Positions 18,703-25,949 of a DNA stretch of 64,000 nt are shown here, piece by piece. Each line of letters begins with the position of its first letter. The stretch's first letter is position 1. The notes beneath the pieces are model-generated. The model did not search any database, had not been told where the DNA came from, and was given only the letters and a program-made list of their open reading frames with translations. The stretch is from Bifidobacteriaceae bacterium. Its GTDB lineage: Bacteria > Actinomycetota > Actinomycetes > Actinomycetales > WQXJ01. A program made the translations under genes and the position numbers. Location: positions 62,001 through 126,000 of the forward strand of contig JAIRYJ010000017.1 in assembly GCA_031267825.1 (NCBI GenBank). Reading direction: 5' to 3'.

Positions 18703-19419
18703 TCAGCTCGAACGCAGGTGGCGCAAACCCCAGAAGTCGCGTACAGCGCGCCGACCAATCCCGGTGATGCGGCGCAGATTGATCGAATTGACGCCGCCTT
18801 GACGCGGCCGGAAGCTGATTGGCAGCCAAAGGACTTGACGTTCTTGCTGGATCAGCCGGACGCTTAGGAGCACATTGGCCAGGTTGTGATCCGGTGGAAT
18901 TGTGGCTAAGGCAGAGGCTAGGGAAGCAGCGTTAACCAATCGGAACGGGCAGTTGGAATCCGGCACCTTAACCCGGAAAACTAGTTGTGTCACCAGCCGC
19001 AACACCCGGGTTACAACAAGCCGCGAAAGGCCGTCCTGGCGGGCTGTGCGTTGACCGATCGCAGCATCCGCTGTCTGCCGCGCGTCCCAAAAAGCACCGA
19101 ACTCCTGTGGTGATGTCTGACGATCCGAATCCGTTTGGAAGACGTAATCCGCACCATGCTCGAGGGCGTAATGGTAACCGTAAAGAAGGGTCGCTCCATG
19201 GCCGGAGTTCGGTTTGGTTAGTGCCACTAAAGTGCCGCCATAGTCCGCTCTGAGGCCCTCAAGCAGTTCAAACGTGTTATCCGAGGATCCGTCATCAATC
19301 ACTACTAAGCGGGCGTCCGGGCCGGTCGCCTGGATGACCGGAGCCCATTCGGCTACCAAAGCAACCACGTTGTCGGACTCGTTGTAGGCCGGGATGATGG
19401 CGTAAAGCAGATCAGTCAT
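18703..19419 (-). CDS. Family 2 glycosyltransferase (dolichol/polyprenyl-phosphate mannosyltransferase-like)
   Basis: 238-aa GT-A fold enzyme with IIPAYNESDN, VIDDGSSDNT and the metal-binding QTDSDRQTS. It lacks the C-terminal membrane helices found in some family members. It resembles enzymes that move a sugar from a nucleotide donor to polyprenyl phosphate at the inner membrane face. Its start overlaps the end of the upstream gtrA-like gene by 4 nt, and the two form a standard flippase/transferase pair. Confidence 0.87.
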   Translation of the reverse strand: MTDLLYAIIPAYNESDNVVALVAEWAPVIQATGPDARLVVIDDGSSDNTFELLEGLRADYGGTLVALTKPNSGHGATLLYGYHYALEHGADYVFQTDSDRQTSPQEFGAFWDARQTADAAIGQRTARQDGLSRLVVTRVLRLVTQLVFRVKVPDSNCPFRLVNAASLASALATIPPDHNLANVLLSVRLIQQERQVLWLPISFRPRQGGVNSINLRRITGIGRRAVRDFWGLRHLRSS

Positions 19420-19973
19420 GGCCGGGCGGCCCCGCTATCGGCCGACTCACCTGGCGTGGCCGACTGCGCGGTGCTGTCAGCTAGTTCTGCCTGGCCGTCA
19501 ATTGACAGGGTGGCTCCGCTATCGGCCGGGCTGGCCAGTTCGCCTGGGGCGGTGACGCCGCCACCGCCCCAGGCGACGCGGAAGGTGACCAGCTTGTTAA
19601 GGGTGAATTGGAAGGCGGCGACCACCACGATCGAGGCCGCCTTGACCCAGACTTCCGGCATGCCCCAATGGGACACGCCGAGCGTCAAGATGAGGCTTGA
19701 CAATGCCAGGCCAAGCCAGCCAACACAGAAAAAGACAGCCGCCCGGCGCAACAAAGCGTCAGTCCGGCGGAAGTTCAGGAAGGCGTTACAGACAAAACTG
19801 ATCGCGATTCCAGTGTTGACGCTGATCAGATTCGCGATCAGAAGCGATAAACCAAGCTGGCGTAAACCAAGAAATAACAGGAAGTCGACGCCTGCGGCAC
19901 TCGCTCCGAAGATCCCGTAAAGCACCACTTGGCGTAAGAACGGCCAACTGGTTAGCTTGCGCAGGAAGTGCAC
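19416..19973 (-). CDS. GtrA-like membrane protein
   Basis: 185 aa with four hydrophobic segments in the first about 130 residues, followed by an Ala/Ser/Asp-rich cytoplasmic tail. GtrA-family proteins are thought to flip polyprenyl-phosphate sugars across the membrane. Cues are VVLYGIFGASAAGVDFLLF near the N-terminus and FTLNKLVTF after the last helix. The start is GTG 19973 with AAAGGAG upstream. It probably presents the GT2 product to an outward-facing GT-C transferase such as the one at 16921. Confidence 0.85.
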   Translation of the reverse strand: MHFLRKLTSWPFLRQVVLYGIFGASAAGVDFLLFLGLRQLGLSLLIANLISVNTGIAISFVCNAFLNFRRTDALLRRAAVFFCVGWLGLALSSLILTLGVSHWGMPEVWVKAASIVVVAAFQFTLNKLVTFRVAWGGGGVTAPGELASPADSGATLSIDGQAELADSTAQSATPGESADSGAARP

Positions 19974-20039
19974 TGTTCTCCTTTCGGCCCGGCTTGGTGT
20001 TCACTGAAGACGCCATCAGGTCACCGGGCTGCGGGACAG

Positions 20040-20352
20040 CACGGCTGAGCCACCATAACACTGTTGCGGACGCCGAGGTGTCCGCGAAGTACCATGAGTT
20101 GCGGCGGATCGAGGAGAACTTCCGGGTCTCGAAAACCGATCTGAAAGCCAGGCCGGTGTTCGCGCGGCGGCGGAGTCGATCGAGGCACACTTCCTGATCT
20201 GTTTCACCGCGCTGGCGGTGGTAAGGGTCTTGGAGCGGGCGACCGGTGGGGAGCTGTGCCCGGCGGCGGTGTTGGAGGCGGTCCGCTCCACCGAGGCGGT
20301 GGGCGTGGGCGGCGGGATGTTCAAAGTAGTCCGCCGCGAGCCAAGTACCTGA
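20040..20352 (+). pseudogene. C-terminal remnant of a DDE transposase (IS4/IS1634-like), frameshifted
   Basis: One frame reads KYHELRRIEENFRVSKTDLK and ARPVF, the C-terminal DDE-E region typical of IS4/IS1634-type transposases. At about 20165 the reading continues in another frame as AESIEAHFLICFTALAVVRV and ends ...GGGMFKVVRREPST with a TGA at 20350-20352. A one-base gain or two-base loss within the CGGCGGCGG run explains the shift. The N-terminal two thirds and both IS ends are missing. Confidence 0.7.
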
Positions 20353-20390
20353 TAGTTGACCAATCATCCACTGTCATCAGCTTCCCAATC

Positions 20391-20690
20391 CTGGTCGGGT
20401 GGCTCACTTTTCAACCGGCATCAACAAAGTTCCTTGGTTGTCAGTTCCGTTGATGTGACCAAGCAGGCCGAGGGCCAATGAAAGAACGATCAAGGATGGG
20501 GTTGTTTGGCGATATCCGCAAAGCCCGGACGTGTCAGGACCTGTCGATCCGGGAACTCGCTGGACGCTATGGGGTGGACCGACACACTGTGCGCCACGCG
20601 TTGAGTGATCCGGTGCCGCCTGGGAGGAAGGCGGCGAAAAGGCGACCTTTCGGGGCTGGCCACCCACAGGTTTATCCACAGAATGAGTCT
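20391..20690 (+). pseudogene. N-terminal remnant of IS21-family transposase IstA with possible IS left end
   Basis: From ATG 20478 the frame reads ...LSIRELAGRYGVDRHTVRHA and then LSDPVPPGRKAAKRR. This is the N-terminal helix-turn-helix of IS21-type IstA, and the similarity stops after about 55 residues. Upstream, GGTGGCTCACTTTTCAACCG (about 20398-20417) resembles the terminal repeats of actinobacterial IS21 elements. The rest of istA and all of istB are absent. The break falls at the start of the DnaA-box cluster. Confidence 0.6.
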
Positions 20691-20821
20691 TGTGCCTGTT
20701 CCGGGCTGTGTATAAGCTGGCCGCTCCTGTGGATTACGCCGGTCGATAGGCCAGTTAGTGCCGTTGACCTGCGTTTTTGTTCTTCCCGGGGCTGTCAACT
20801 GGGAATTCGTCTTGTGGATAA
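20672..20821. promoter_or_regulatory. Cluster of DnaA-box-like sites, copy B
   Basis: TTATCCACA (20672-20680, plus), TGTGTATAA (20707-20715, i.e. TTATACACA on minus) and TGTGGATAA (20813-20821, TTATCCACA on minus) all fit TTATNCACA exactly. TGTGGATTA (20728-20736) misses by one base. The first 60 bp align without gaps to the element at about 11998-12055. There is no dnaA or dnaN gene here, so it is not a standard oriC; a DnaA-titration or regulatory site, or a mobile-element origin remnant, is possible. Confidence 0.5.
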
Positions 20822-20972
20822 ACCGTGTGATATAGCTCCAGGGCACCGTGCCGCGGCTGTCAGGCCGACATACGGCGGAACAATCCGGCGGATGTTGGCT
20901 GACCGAGGTGGCGCCCGCCACGCCAGAGGTGAGCGGCCCGGCCCGGCGGTAACCTCCGAAGGCTTGTCTAGG

Positions 20973-20992
20973 AGGGTGTTGGATAACACCCT
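20973..20992. other. Orphan 8-bp hairpin
   Basis: AGGGTGTT GGAT AACACCCT forms a perfect 8-bp stem with a four-base loop. No gene ends nearby on either strand (the closest stop is at 21114 on minus). It may be part of a lost element. Confidence 0.6.
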
Positions 20993-21066
20993 TCGCGGCC
21001 CAAGTTGACGCGGTGTGAGCGAAGCTTTCACCAGCGGAAACGCGGCGATAAGGCGCTGGGGGACCG

Positions 21067-21098
21067 CCTGGGAGCCTGTTAAACGACAGGCTCCCAGG
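21067..21098 (-). terminator. 13-bp hairpin after the epimerase gene
   Basis: CCTGGGAGCCTGT / ACAGGCTCCCAGG with loop TAAACG is a perfect 13-bp stem, starting 16 nt after the stop at 21114. There is no U-run, as is common for actinobacterial terminators. Confidence 0.75.
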
Positions 21099-21113
21099 GC
21101 GTGGCGATAATGG

Positions 21114-22097
21114 TTAGGCCAGCGCCGCCAGGCGGTCAGACAGAGCATCCCATTCGGCCGAACGAGCCGCCCAGTCAGGATGACCGTCCTGGAACTCGAC
21201 GTATTGCCGGGCGCCATCAGCCCAGGTGACACGCTGGGCGAAACCAGTGGCTAAGGCCCGCACCTTGGAGTTATCGAACATGACGGAATGTGCTTTATCA
21301 CCAATTAGTGTGCCAACCGCTTCCGGCATCAGCTTGGCGATCGTTTCAGAAGCCAGATGAACCAGCTTCGGTTGAGCCACACCAGCCGCGGCGGCCAGCT
21401 CGGCGTAGATCGCGTTCCAGGTCAGAACCTCATCGCCGGTGATGTGGTAAGCGTTCGCTAAAGCCCGGCGCTCACCGAGGAGTCGCTGGAAACAGTAAGC
21501 GAAATCGGAGGCGTGCGTCAGGTGCCATAGCGAAGTGCCATCGCCGTGAACGATCACCGGCAAACCCTCCCGCATCCGCAGAATGTCGGTCCAGCCGCCC
21601 ATCGTGACATGGGAGGCGGCGTCATAGGTGTGTGACGGCCGCACAATGGTGGCAGGGTAGCCGCGTTCGCGGGCCAGGCCAATCAGATAGTCCTCACAAG
21701 CGATCTTGTCGCGTGAATACTGCCAAAACGGATTGACCAGTGGTGTTGATTCAGTGATCGGCAGCGAGCCAACTGGTTTCTGATAAGCCGAAGCACTCGA
21801 AATGAAAACATACTGCCCGATGCGTTCGCCCAGTACTTCAACGTTGGAACGCAGCCGATCAACATCGTAAGTCAAGAAGTCAGTCACAGCGTCAAACTCG
21901 CGTTTACCTAGCGCCTCAGCCAACCCCGCTGGGTCACGGACATCGGCCCGGACAAGCTCGGCGGCATCGGGCAATTGGCGGATCTTGGCGCTACCCCGAC
22001 CAACTACGGTGACGTGCCAGCCAGCCTCCAAAGCGGCTTGAACACACCACCAGCTAATTGTCCCTGTTCCGCCCAGGAACAGCACTTTCCGGCTCAT
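21114..22097 (-). CDS. NAD(P)-dependent epimerase/dehydratase family protein
   Basis: 327-aa extended SDR. The N-terminal Rossmann motif GGTGTIS replaces the usual GGTGFIG. The SSASAY stretch and YSRDK (YxxxK) supply catalytic Tyr and Lys. Residues about 180-320 form the substrate domain. Close homologues act on nucleotide sugars or similar substrates; the actual one is not predictable. It is separated by 13 nt from the upstream alpha/beta hydrolase gene, so the two are probably co-transcribed. A hairpin terminator follows. Confidence 0.85.
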   Translation of the reverse strand: MSRKVLFLGGTGTISWWCVQAALEAGWHVTVVGRGSAKIRQLPDAAELVRADVRDPAGLAEALGKREFDAVTDFLTYDVDRLRSNVEVLGERIGQYVFISSASAYQKPVGSLPITESTPLVNPFWQYSRDKIACEDYLIGLARERGYPATIVRPSHTYDAASHVTMGGWTDILRMREGLPVIVHGDGTSLWHLTHASDFAYCFQRLLGERRALANAYHITGDEVLTWNAIYAELAAAAGVAQPKLVHLASETIAKLMPEAVGTLIGDKAHSVMFDNSKVRALATGFAQRVTWADGARQYVEFQDGHPDWAARSAEWDALSDRLAALA

Positions 22098-22110
22098 TTA
22101 ACCTCCTAGG

Positions 22111-23166
22111 TCAAGCGCCCATGTGGGCCGCCACCCGGCTGATCACGGCCGGGTCAATCAGAATCCGGTGATGGCCTAAACCATCGGTGGTGATCAGCGT
22201 CGCGCCTGCCCAACGCGCTGCGATGTCTTGCGCAACACTGTAGGGCGATTCTCTGTCAACCGCATCATGAATCACCAACGCATTTGGCAGCAATCCGGTG
22301 GCACCCATCGCGGCGATGTCGAAATCTGACAGTTTGCCTTGGGCGCGCCGTTCTATTTCCTGGTGCAACAGGCGTTCTGGCCTGGCCCTAAAGCCGAGGC
22401 GGCGGGCGAACCGGCCAGCCAGTTCCTCCATATCTGGGCTCGGCGCGATCAGCGCTAAGCGTTCAAGTTGAAGGGTGCCCTTGAGGAGCGCGCGGCAGGC
22501 GGCCGCACAGCCAAGCGAGTGCGCTATCACGCCGTAAGGCTGGCCTAGAGTCGCCGCGACCGCTTCCAAAGAACGCAACAACTCGCCACCCGACGAATAG
22601 CGCGGGCCGTGTCTGCCGGGACCAGATTCGCCGTGTGACAGGGCGTCAAGGGCCACCACCCGGAAACCAGCCTTGGTCAGCGGCTCGGCGAAAGCCGCCA
22701 CTTGGCCGCGCCAGCCACCCCAGCCGTGCATCAGGAAGACAGTTTTGGGTTCGCCGCCCGCGGTGGCGGTGGTAGGCGTGGAGTCGGTGGGGTCGATGCC
22801 GTCCGTGGTGGTTGTGAGGTGGGTGGTGGCCTTGGCGGCGGTGAGGTCGATGCCGTCCGTGGTGGTTGTGAGGTCGGTGGTGGCCTTGGCGGCCGACCCG
22901 GAATGGGGTTCCCAGGTTTCAACGATCAGCGGCGAGCATAAGCCCACCTCGATCCGCCGGATTTCACCTGGCCAGGGGCGATTGTCTTTTCGCCGCCCGG
23001 CGTTGGCGGGCAGCTTGCACCAGAGGCGGGCGGCCGCCTTGGCGGCTAGATGTGGCGTCACCAAGCCGCCACCAACAAAACCAACCCAGGCCAGGCTTTG
23101 GCCGAGGCGTTGGCGGAGAGGCGGTTTGCGCCGTGGAATCTCAGTTGGGAGGCGCACTTCAGGCAT
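22111..23166 (-). CDS. Alpha/beta hydrolase with an internal Thr-rich tandem repeat
   Basis: 351 aa. The fold begins at about residue 75. Oxyanion-region HGWGG is near 147, nucleophile S217 is in AHSLG, a candidate Asp is in VIHDAVDRESPY and catalytic His is in GLGHHRI. A Thr-rich insert at residues about 94-129 consists of two 18-residue units, KATTDLTTTTDGIDLTAA and KATTHLTTTTDGIDPTDS, encoded by a 54-bp tandem repeat. The insert sits between the first strands, before the catalytic core, and is not part of the usual fold. Esterase or lipase-like activity is likely; substrate unknown. Confidence 0.82.
   Translation of the reverse strand: MPEVRLPTEIPRRKPPLRQRLGQSLAWVGFVGGGLVTPHLAAKAAARLWCKLPANAGRRKDNRPWPGEIRRIEVGLCSPLIVETWEPHSGSAAKATTDLTTTTDGIDLTAAKATTHLTTTTDGIDPTDSTPTTATAGGEPKTVFLMHGWGGWRGQVAAFAEPLTKAGFRVVALDALSHGESGPGRHGPRYSSGGELLRSLEAVAATLGQPYGVIAHSLGCAAACRALLKGTLQLERLALIAPSPDMEELAGRFARRLGFRARPERLLHQEIERRAQGKLSDFDIAAMGATGLLPNALVIHDAVDRESPYSVAQDIAARWAGATLITTDGLGHHRILIDPAVISRVAAHMGA
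22791..22898. repeat. 54-bp tandem repeat, two copies
   Basis: Units 22791-22844 and 22845-22898 are almost identical and in frame with the alpha/beta hydrolase gene on the minus strand. Each contains one GATGCCGTC. The near identity points to recent duplication, and copy number may vary between strains. Confidence 0.9.
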
Positions 23167-23447
23167 AGTTGCTTCAGGCTATCGCGCTGGATCGGATGAG
23201 GCTTTGAGGCTGGCGCCAACAATGGACCGCCAAGTTGTGGTGTTCCACTGAAGCGGAGCGGTTGGCGGCCCGCCAACCGGAGCGACCACCGACCTAACTC
23301 GTCGCCGCCAACCATGAGCACAGGGTGGACAGTCATACCAGGTGAGGACAAGTTGGTAATCCAATGAAGTATGGTGGTGCCCTGGTTTGGCACGGCGCGC
23401 GTATGGCCGGGAGGCAAGAACCTGAACGGTAAAAAGGAGATGCGCGC

Positions 23448-25655
23448 GTGTATTTAACCGCTGACAGATCATTTGGCCGCCAGGCGGCCCCTAACGAAAC
23501 CAAGTCGCTGACCCACGGCAAAGCAATGGCGGCGGCCATCGCGGCCCTGACCGCCGGGCTACTGGTGGTCACCACGGCGATAGCCGCCCTGCCCGCCAGT
23601 GCGGCCCCAACCCCATTGGCCGAGACAGCCAGTTTTGTTTACGCTGACGGCGCTGAGACTGGCTACCTGGCGGACCTTGACGGCGATTACGCCGTCTTCA
23701 CCCGGACCCGGAACAGCTCAGTTATAGTGGCGCATTTCAAAGGCCCAAACCCGGCCGACTGGGAACAGACCCTGATCAACGCACCGGCCGGAGTGAGCAA
23801 CTTCGGTATTGGCGGCGCCATTTCTGGGCAACGGCTGGTGGTGACGGGGACAGCCGGGACGGACAGCAACATTTACGTTTACACCCTGTCTGGTGCCAAC
23901 AACTGGACCTTGAGCAAGACACTGACTCTGCCCACGCCACCAACCGGCCAGACGATTGGCGGTTTTGGACGAATCGTTGACATGGACGGCTCGCTGGTCG
24001 CGGTTGGTGCGCCAAACAGCACAGTCAATGGGCTGAGCAACGCCGGTGCGGTCTATCTGGCGGATCTGGACAGCGGCGGTATTGGCCGGGTCACCACCGG
24101 CCAACCGGTCCAGGAGACGATTTTTGGTGAGACGCTGGCTCTCCGGGACGGTTACCTGGCGGTCGGTTCGCCGCAGGTTAACGGCACATATCAAGGGTTT
24201 GGCACGACGGTTTTCCGGCTCGGCCGGGTCCACGCCTTCAAGTTGTCTGGCACGTCCGCCACGGCCGAACAGGTCATCGATTTCCCGAAGAACGCCAAGA
24301 CCTATCCCGTAGGGGTCAACTCGACTTGGCCTTTTGGTATCACTTTGACCATCAGTGGCGGTCTGCTTTATGTCGCTTCGCCAGGGGAAGTCAATTACAC
24401 CTCGGATGACATCTCTGACCCGCTGAGCGGTATCAACCAGTCGTCAGTTGTATATGGCACATCGACGCAAGGCGCCATTTACGCCTTTGATCCGGCCAGC
24501 GGCAAACAGGTAGGTAACAAGATTCTGCCGCCGCCGCATTCGTTCGCCTTTGGCCTATCGATGGATGTGTCCGGTGACGTCTTGGCTGGTTCCTCCTACA
24601 ACCGTGAGGCGGCCGCCCCGGGGCTCGGCGAAATCTATGTCTATGACGCTAAGGGATTGTTCGCTGGACAGCCGGAGCCATCGGTTGGGGCGCGTTCCCA
24701 GCCCGCCGCCGCCCAGATGCTGCGGCCCGCCGGGCTTACCACTAACGCCTATTTCGCTACCCACTGGTCAAGTTTTGGTGGTGAGGTGGCCGTCAGTGGT
24801 CAGCGTTTGCTGGCCGGGTCATCGGAGCTGGGTAAGACTGGTGCGGCTTACATTTTTGAGCCACTGCAGCCGAACGGGCCGCGGCGCGGGCTGACAGTCA
24901 AGTCACCGGCGGTCACCTACGGTCAAACCGCCACGATCAGTTTCACATCCGACCTAACTGGGGCGGAGGGCGGAACTGTCGAATTGACGGTCGGGAACCT
25001 CAAGTCTGGGCCGATCAAATTGAACGGACGCCAAGGCGAATGGCAGATACCAGCCGCCGCGTTGGAGGTAGCCGACCACGAAGTGACAGCTGTTTTCACA
25101 CCACCAGAGACGAACGCTTTACCGGTTACGGTCAAATCGCTTCACCAGGTGTCCAAAGCGACCACAGCGGTCAGTCTGGCGGCCCGGCCAACTGTGCCCG
25201 CACCAGGTGATGAAGTGTTCTTGCGGGGCCAGATCGCCGGACAGTATGGCACCATGCCGTCAGGTCAAGTTGAGCTGGTTCGTGGCACAACAGTGCTGGG
25301 CCGGACAACAACCGATTCGGCCGGGAATTATTCCTTCTCTTTGGGGGCTGGTCCTGTCGGAATTGACCAGTTGATTGTGCGTTACCTAGGAGACACCAAC
25401 CATTTGGTGTCCTCCGCTGACCTGGCATTGGAGATCAAACTTGCTCCCAGTCCAACACCTTGCCCCAGTTCGAGCCCGTGCCCCAGTCTGAGTTCCGTCC
25501 CGGGTCCGCCTCCAGTCGATCGGTCGGCGGTCAAACCTGGCCCAAGCCGGTTGGGTTTGACCGGCGGGTCGAGCATCGCACTGGCGGGCTTAGCGGCTGG
25601 TCTGGTTGGGGCCGGTTTGGCGGGGCGGGCCGCTCGTCGGCGTTTCGTGTCTTGA
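23448..25655 (+). CDS. Secreted surface protein: integrin-like beta-propeller, Ig-like domains, variant sorting-like tail
   Basis: 735 aa. GTG start with AAAAAGGAGA upstream. The signal peptide has a hydrophobic stretch near residues 28-48 and likely cleavage after PASAA. Residues about 60-470 contain repeated GDYAVFTRT/GSLVAVGAP/GGLLYVASP blades of the FG-GAP/integrin type. Two Ig-like repeats follow (about 480-665, GQVELVRGTTVLGRT...GNYSFSL). The C-terminus has a Pro/Ser/Cys linker, then LGLTGG, a hydrophobic stretch and RRR, which looks like a non-canonical cell-wall sorting signal. It is probably displayed on the surface; ligand unknown. Confidence 0.8.
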   Translation: MYLTADRSFGRQAAPNETKSLTHGKAMAAAIAALTAGLLVVTTAIAALPASAAPTPLAETASFVYADGAETGYLADLDGDYAVFTRTRNSSVIVAHFKGPNPADWEQTLINAPAGVSNFGIGGAISGQRLVVTGTAGTDSNIYVYTLSGANNWTLSKTLTLPTPPTGQTIGGFGRIVDMDGSLVAVGAPNSTVNGLSNAGAVYLADLDSGGIGRVTTGQPVQETIFGETLALRDGYLAVGSPQVNGTYQGFGTTVFRLGRVHAFKLSGTSATAEQVIDFPKNAKTYPVGVNSTWPFGITLTISGGLLYVASPGEVNYTSDDISDPLSGINQSSVVYGTSTQGAIYAFDPASGKQVGNKILPPPHSFAFGLSMDVSGDVLAGSSYNREAAAPGLGEIYVYDAKGLFAGQPEPSVGARSQPAAAQMLRPAGLTTNAYFATHWSSFGGEVAVSGQRLLAGSSELGKTGAAYIFEPLQPNGPRRGLTVKSPAVTYGQTATISFTSDLTGAEGGTVELTVGNLKSGPIKLNGRQGEWQIPAAALEVADHEVTAVFTPPETNALPVTVKSLHQVSKATTAVSLAARPTVPAPGDEVFLRGQIAGQYGTMPSGQVELVRGTTVLGRTTTDSAGNYSFSLGAGPVGIDQLIVRYLGDTNHLVSSADLALEIKLAPSPTPCPSSSPCPSLSSVPGPPPVDRSAVKPGPSRLGLTGGSSIALAGLAAGLVGAGLAGRAARRRFVS

Positions 25656-25707
25656 AGGTGAGGTAGTTGTTCCCCGCCATGCCCGTCTTGGTTAGGGCTA
25701 GTTGATT

Positions 25708-25810
25708 CTGGACGGTCCCGCCGCGTCAGGTTCCGTGAGCCGGTCGGCTACCTGCCCGGGACGCCAATTCTTGGACGATGCCGCCCTGTCAGGTTTCGTG
25801 GTCAGGTGAG
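25708..25810. repeat. Two diverged copies of a 35-nt intergenic sequence
   Basis: GGACGGTCCCGCCGCGTCAG at 25708 and GGACGATGCCGCCCTGTCAG at 25776 begin two 35-nt stretches that match at about three quarters of positions, in the same orientation, between the secreted-protein and GH65 genes. The GGACGATGCCGCCC core also occurs at about 12067 and inverted at about 34607-34620. Confidence 0.55.
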
Positions 25811-25949
25811 CCTCTTGCCGTCCAGCTAACGCTCCAGCCGCCAGGACCGCTCAAACGATCAATGAACCGCTCAGCCTATGACCGCTTGGCTGAGCGCCTT
25901 GATACTAAGCTGTCCGGAGTCTTGCCGCCGTTTTGAAAAGGGATGGGAC

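Larger units (their letters stand above)
19974..21113. other. 1.1-kb gene-poor region with IS remnants, DnaA boxes and hairpins
   Basis: No intact gene. From left to right it has the leader of the gtrA-GT2 operon, a frameshifted transposase C-terminus (about 20040-20352), an IS21-type left-end-like sequence and IstA N-terminus (about 20391-20680), a cluster of DnaA-box-like sites (20672-20821), an orphan 8-bp hairpin (20973-20992) and a 13-bp hairpin (21067-21098). Confidence 0.75.

Noticed and set aside
20672-20821. Chromosomal oriC
   Set aside because: DnaA boxes are present, but dnaA, dnaN, rpmH and an obvious AT-rich unwinding element are not; kept only as a DnaA-box cluster.
20478-21008. 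176-aa plus-strand frame as a gene
   Set aside because: Only the first about 55 residues resemble IstA; the rest reads through DnaA-box DNA and is not coding-like.
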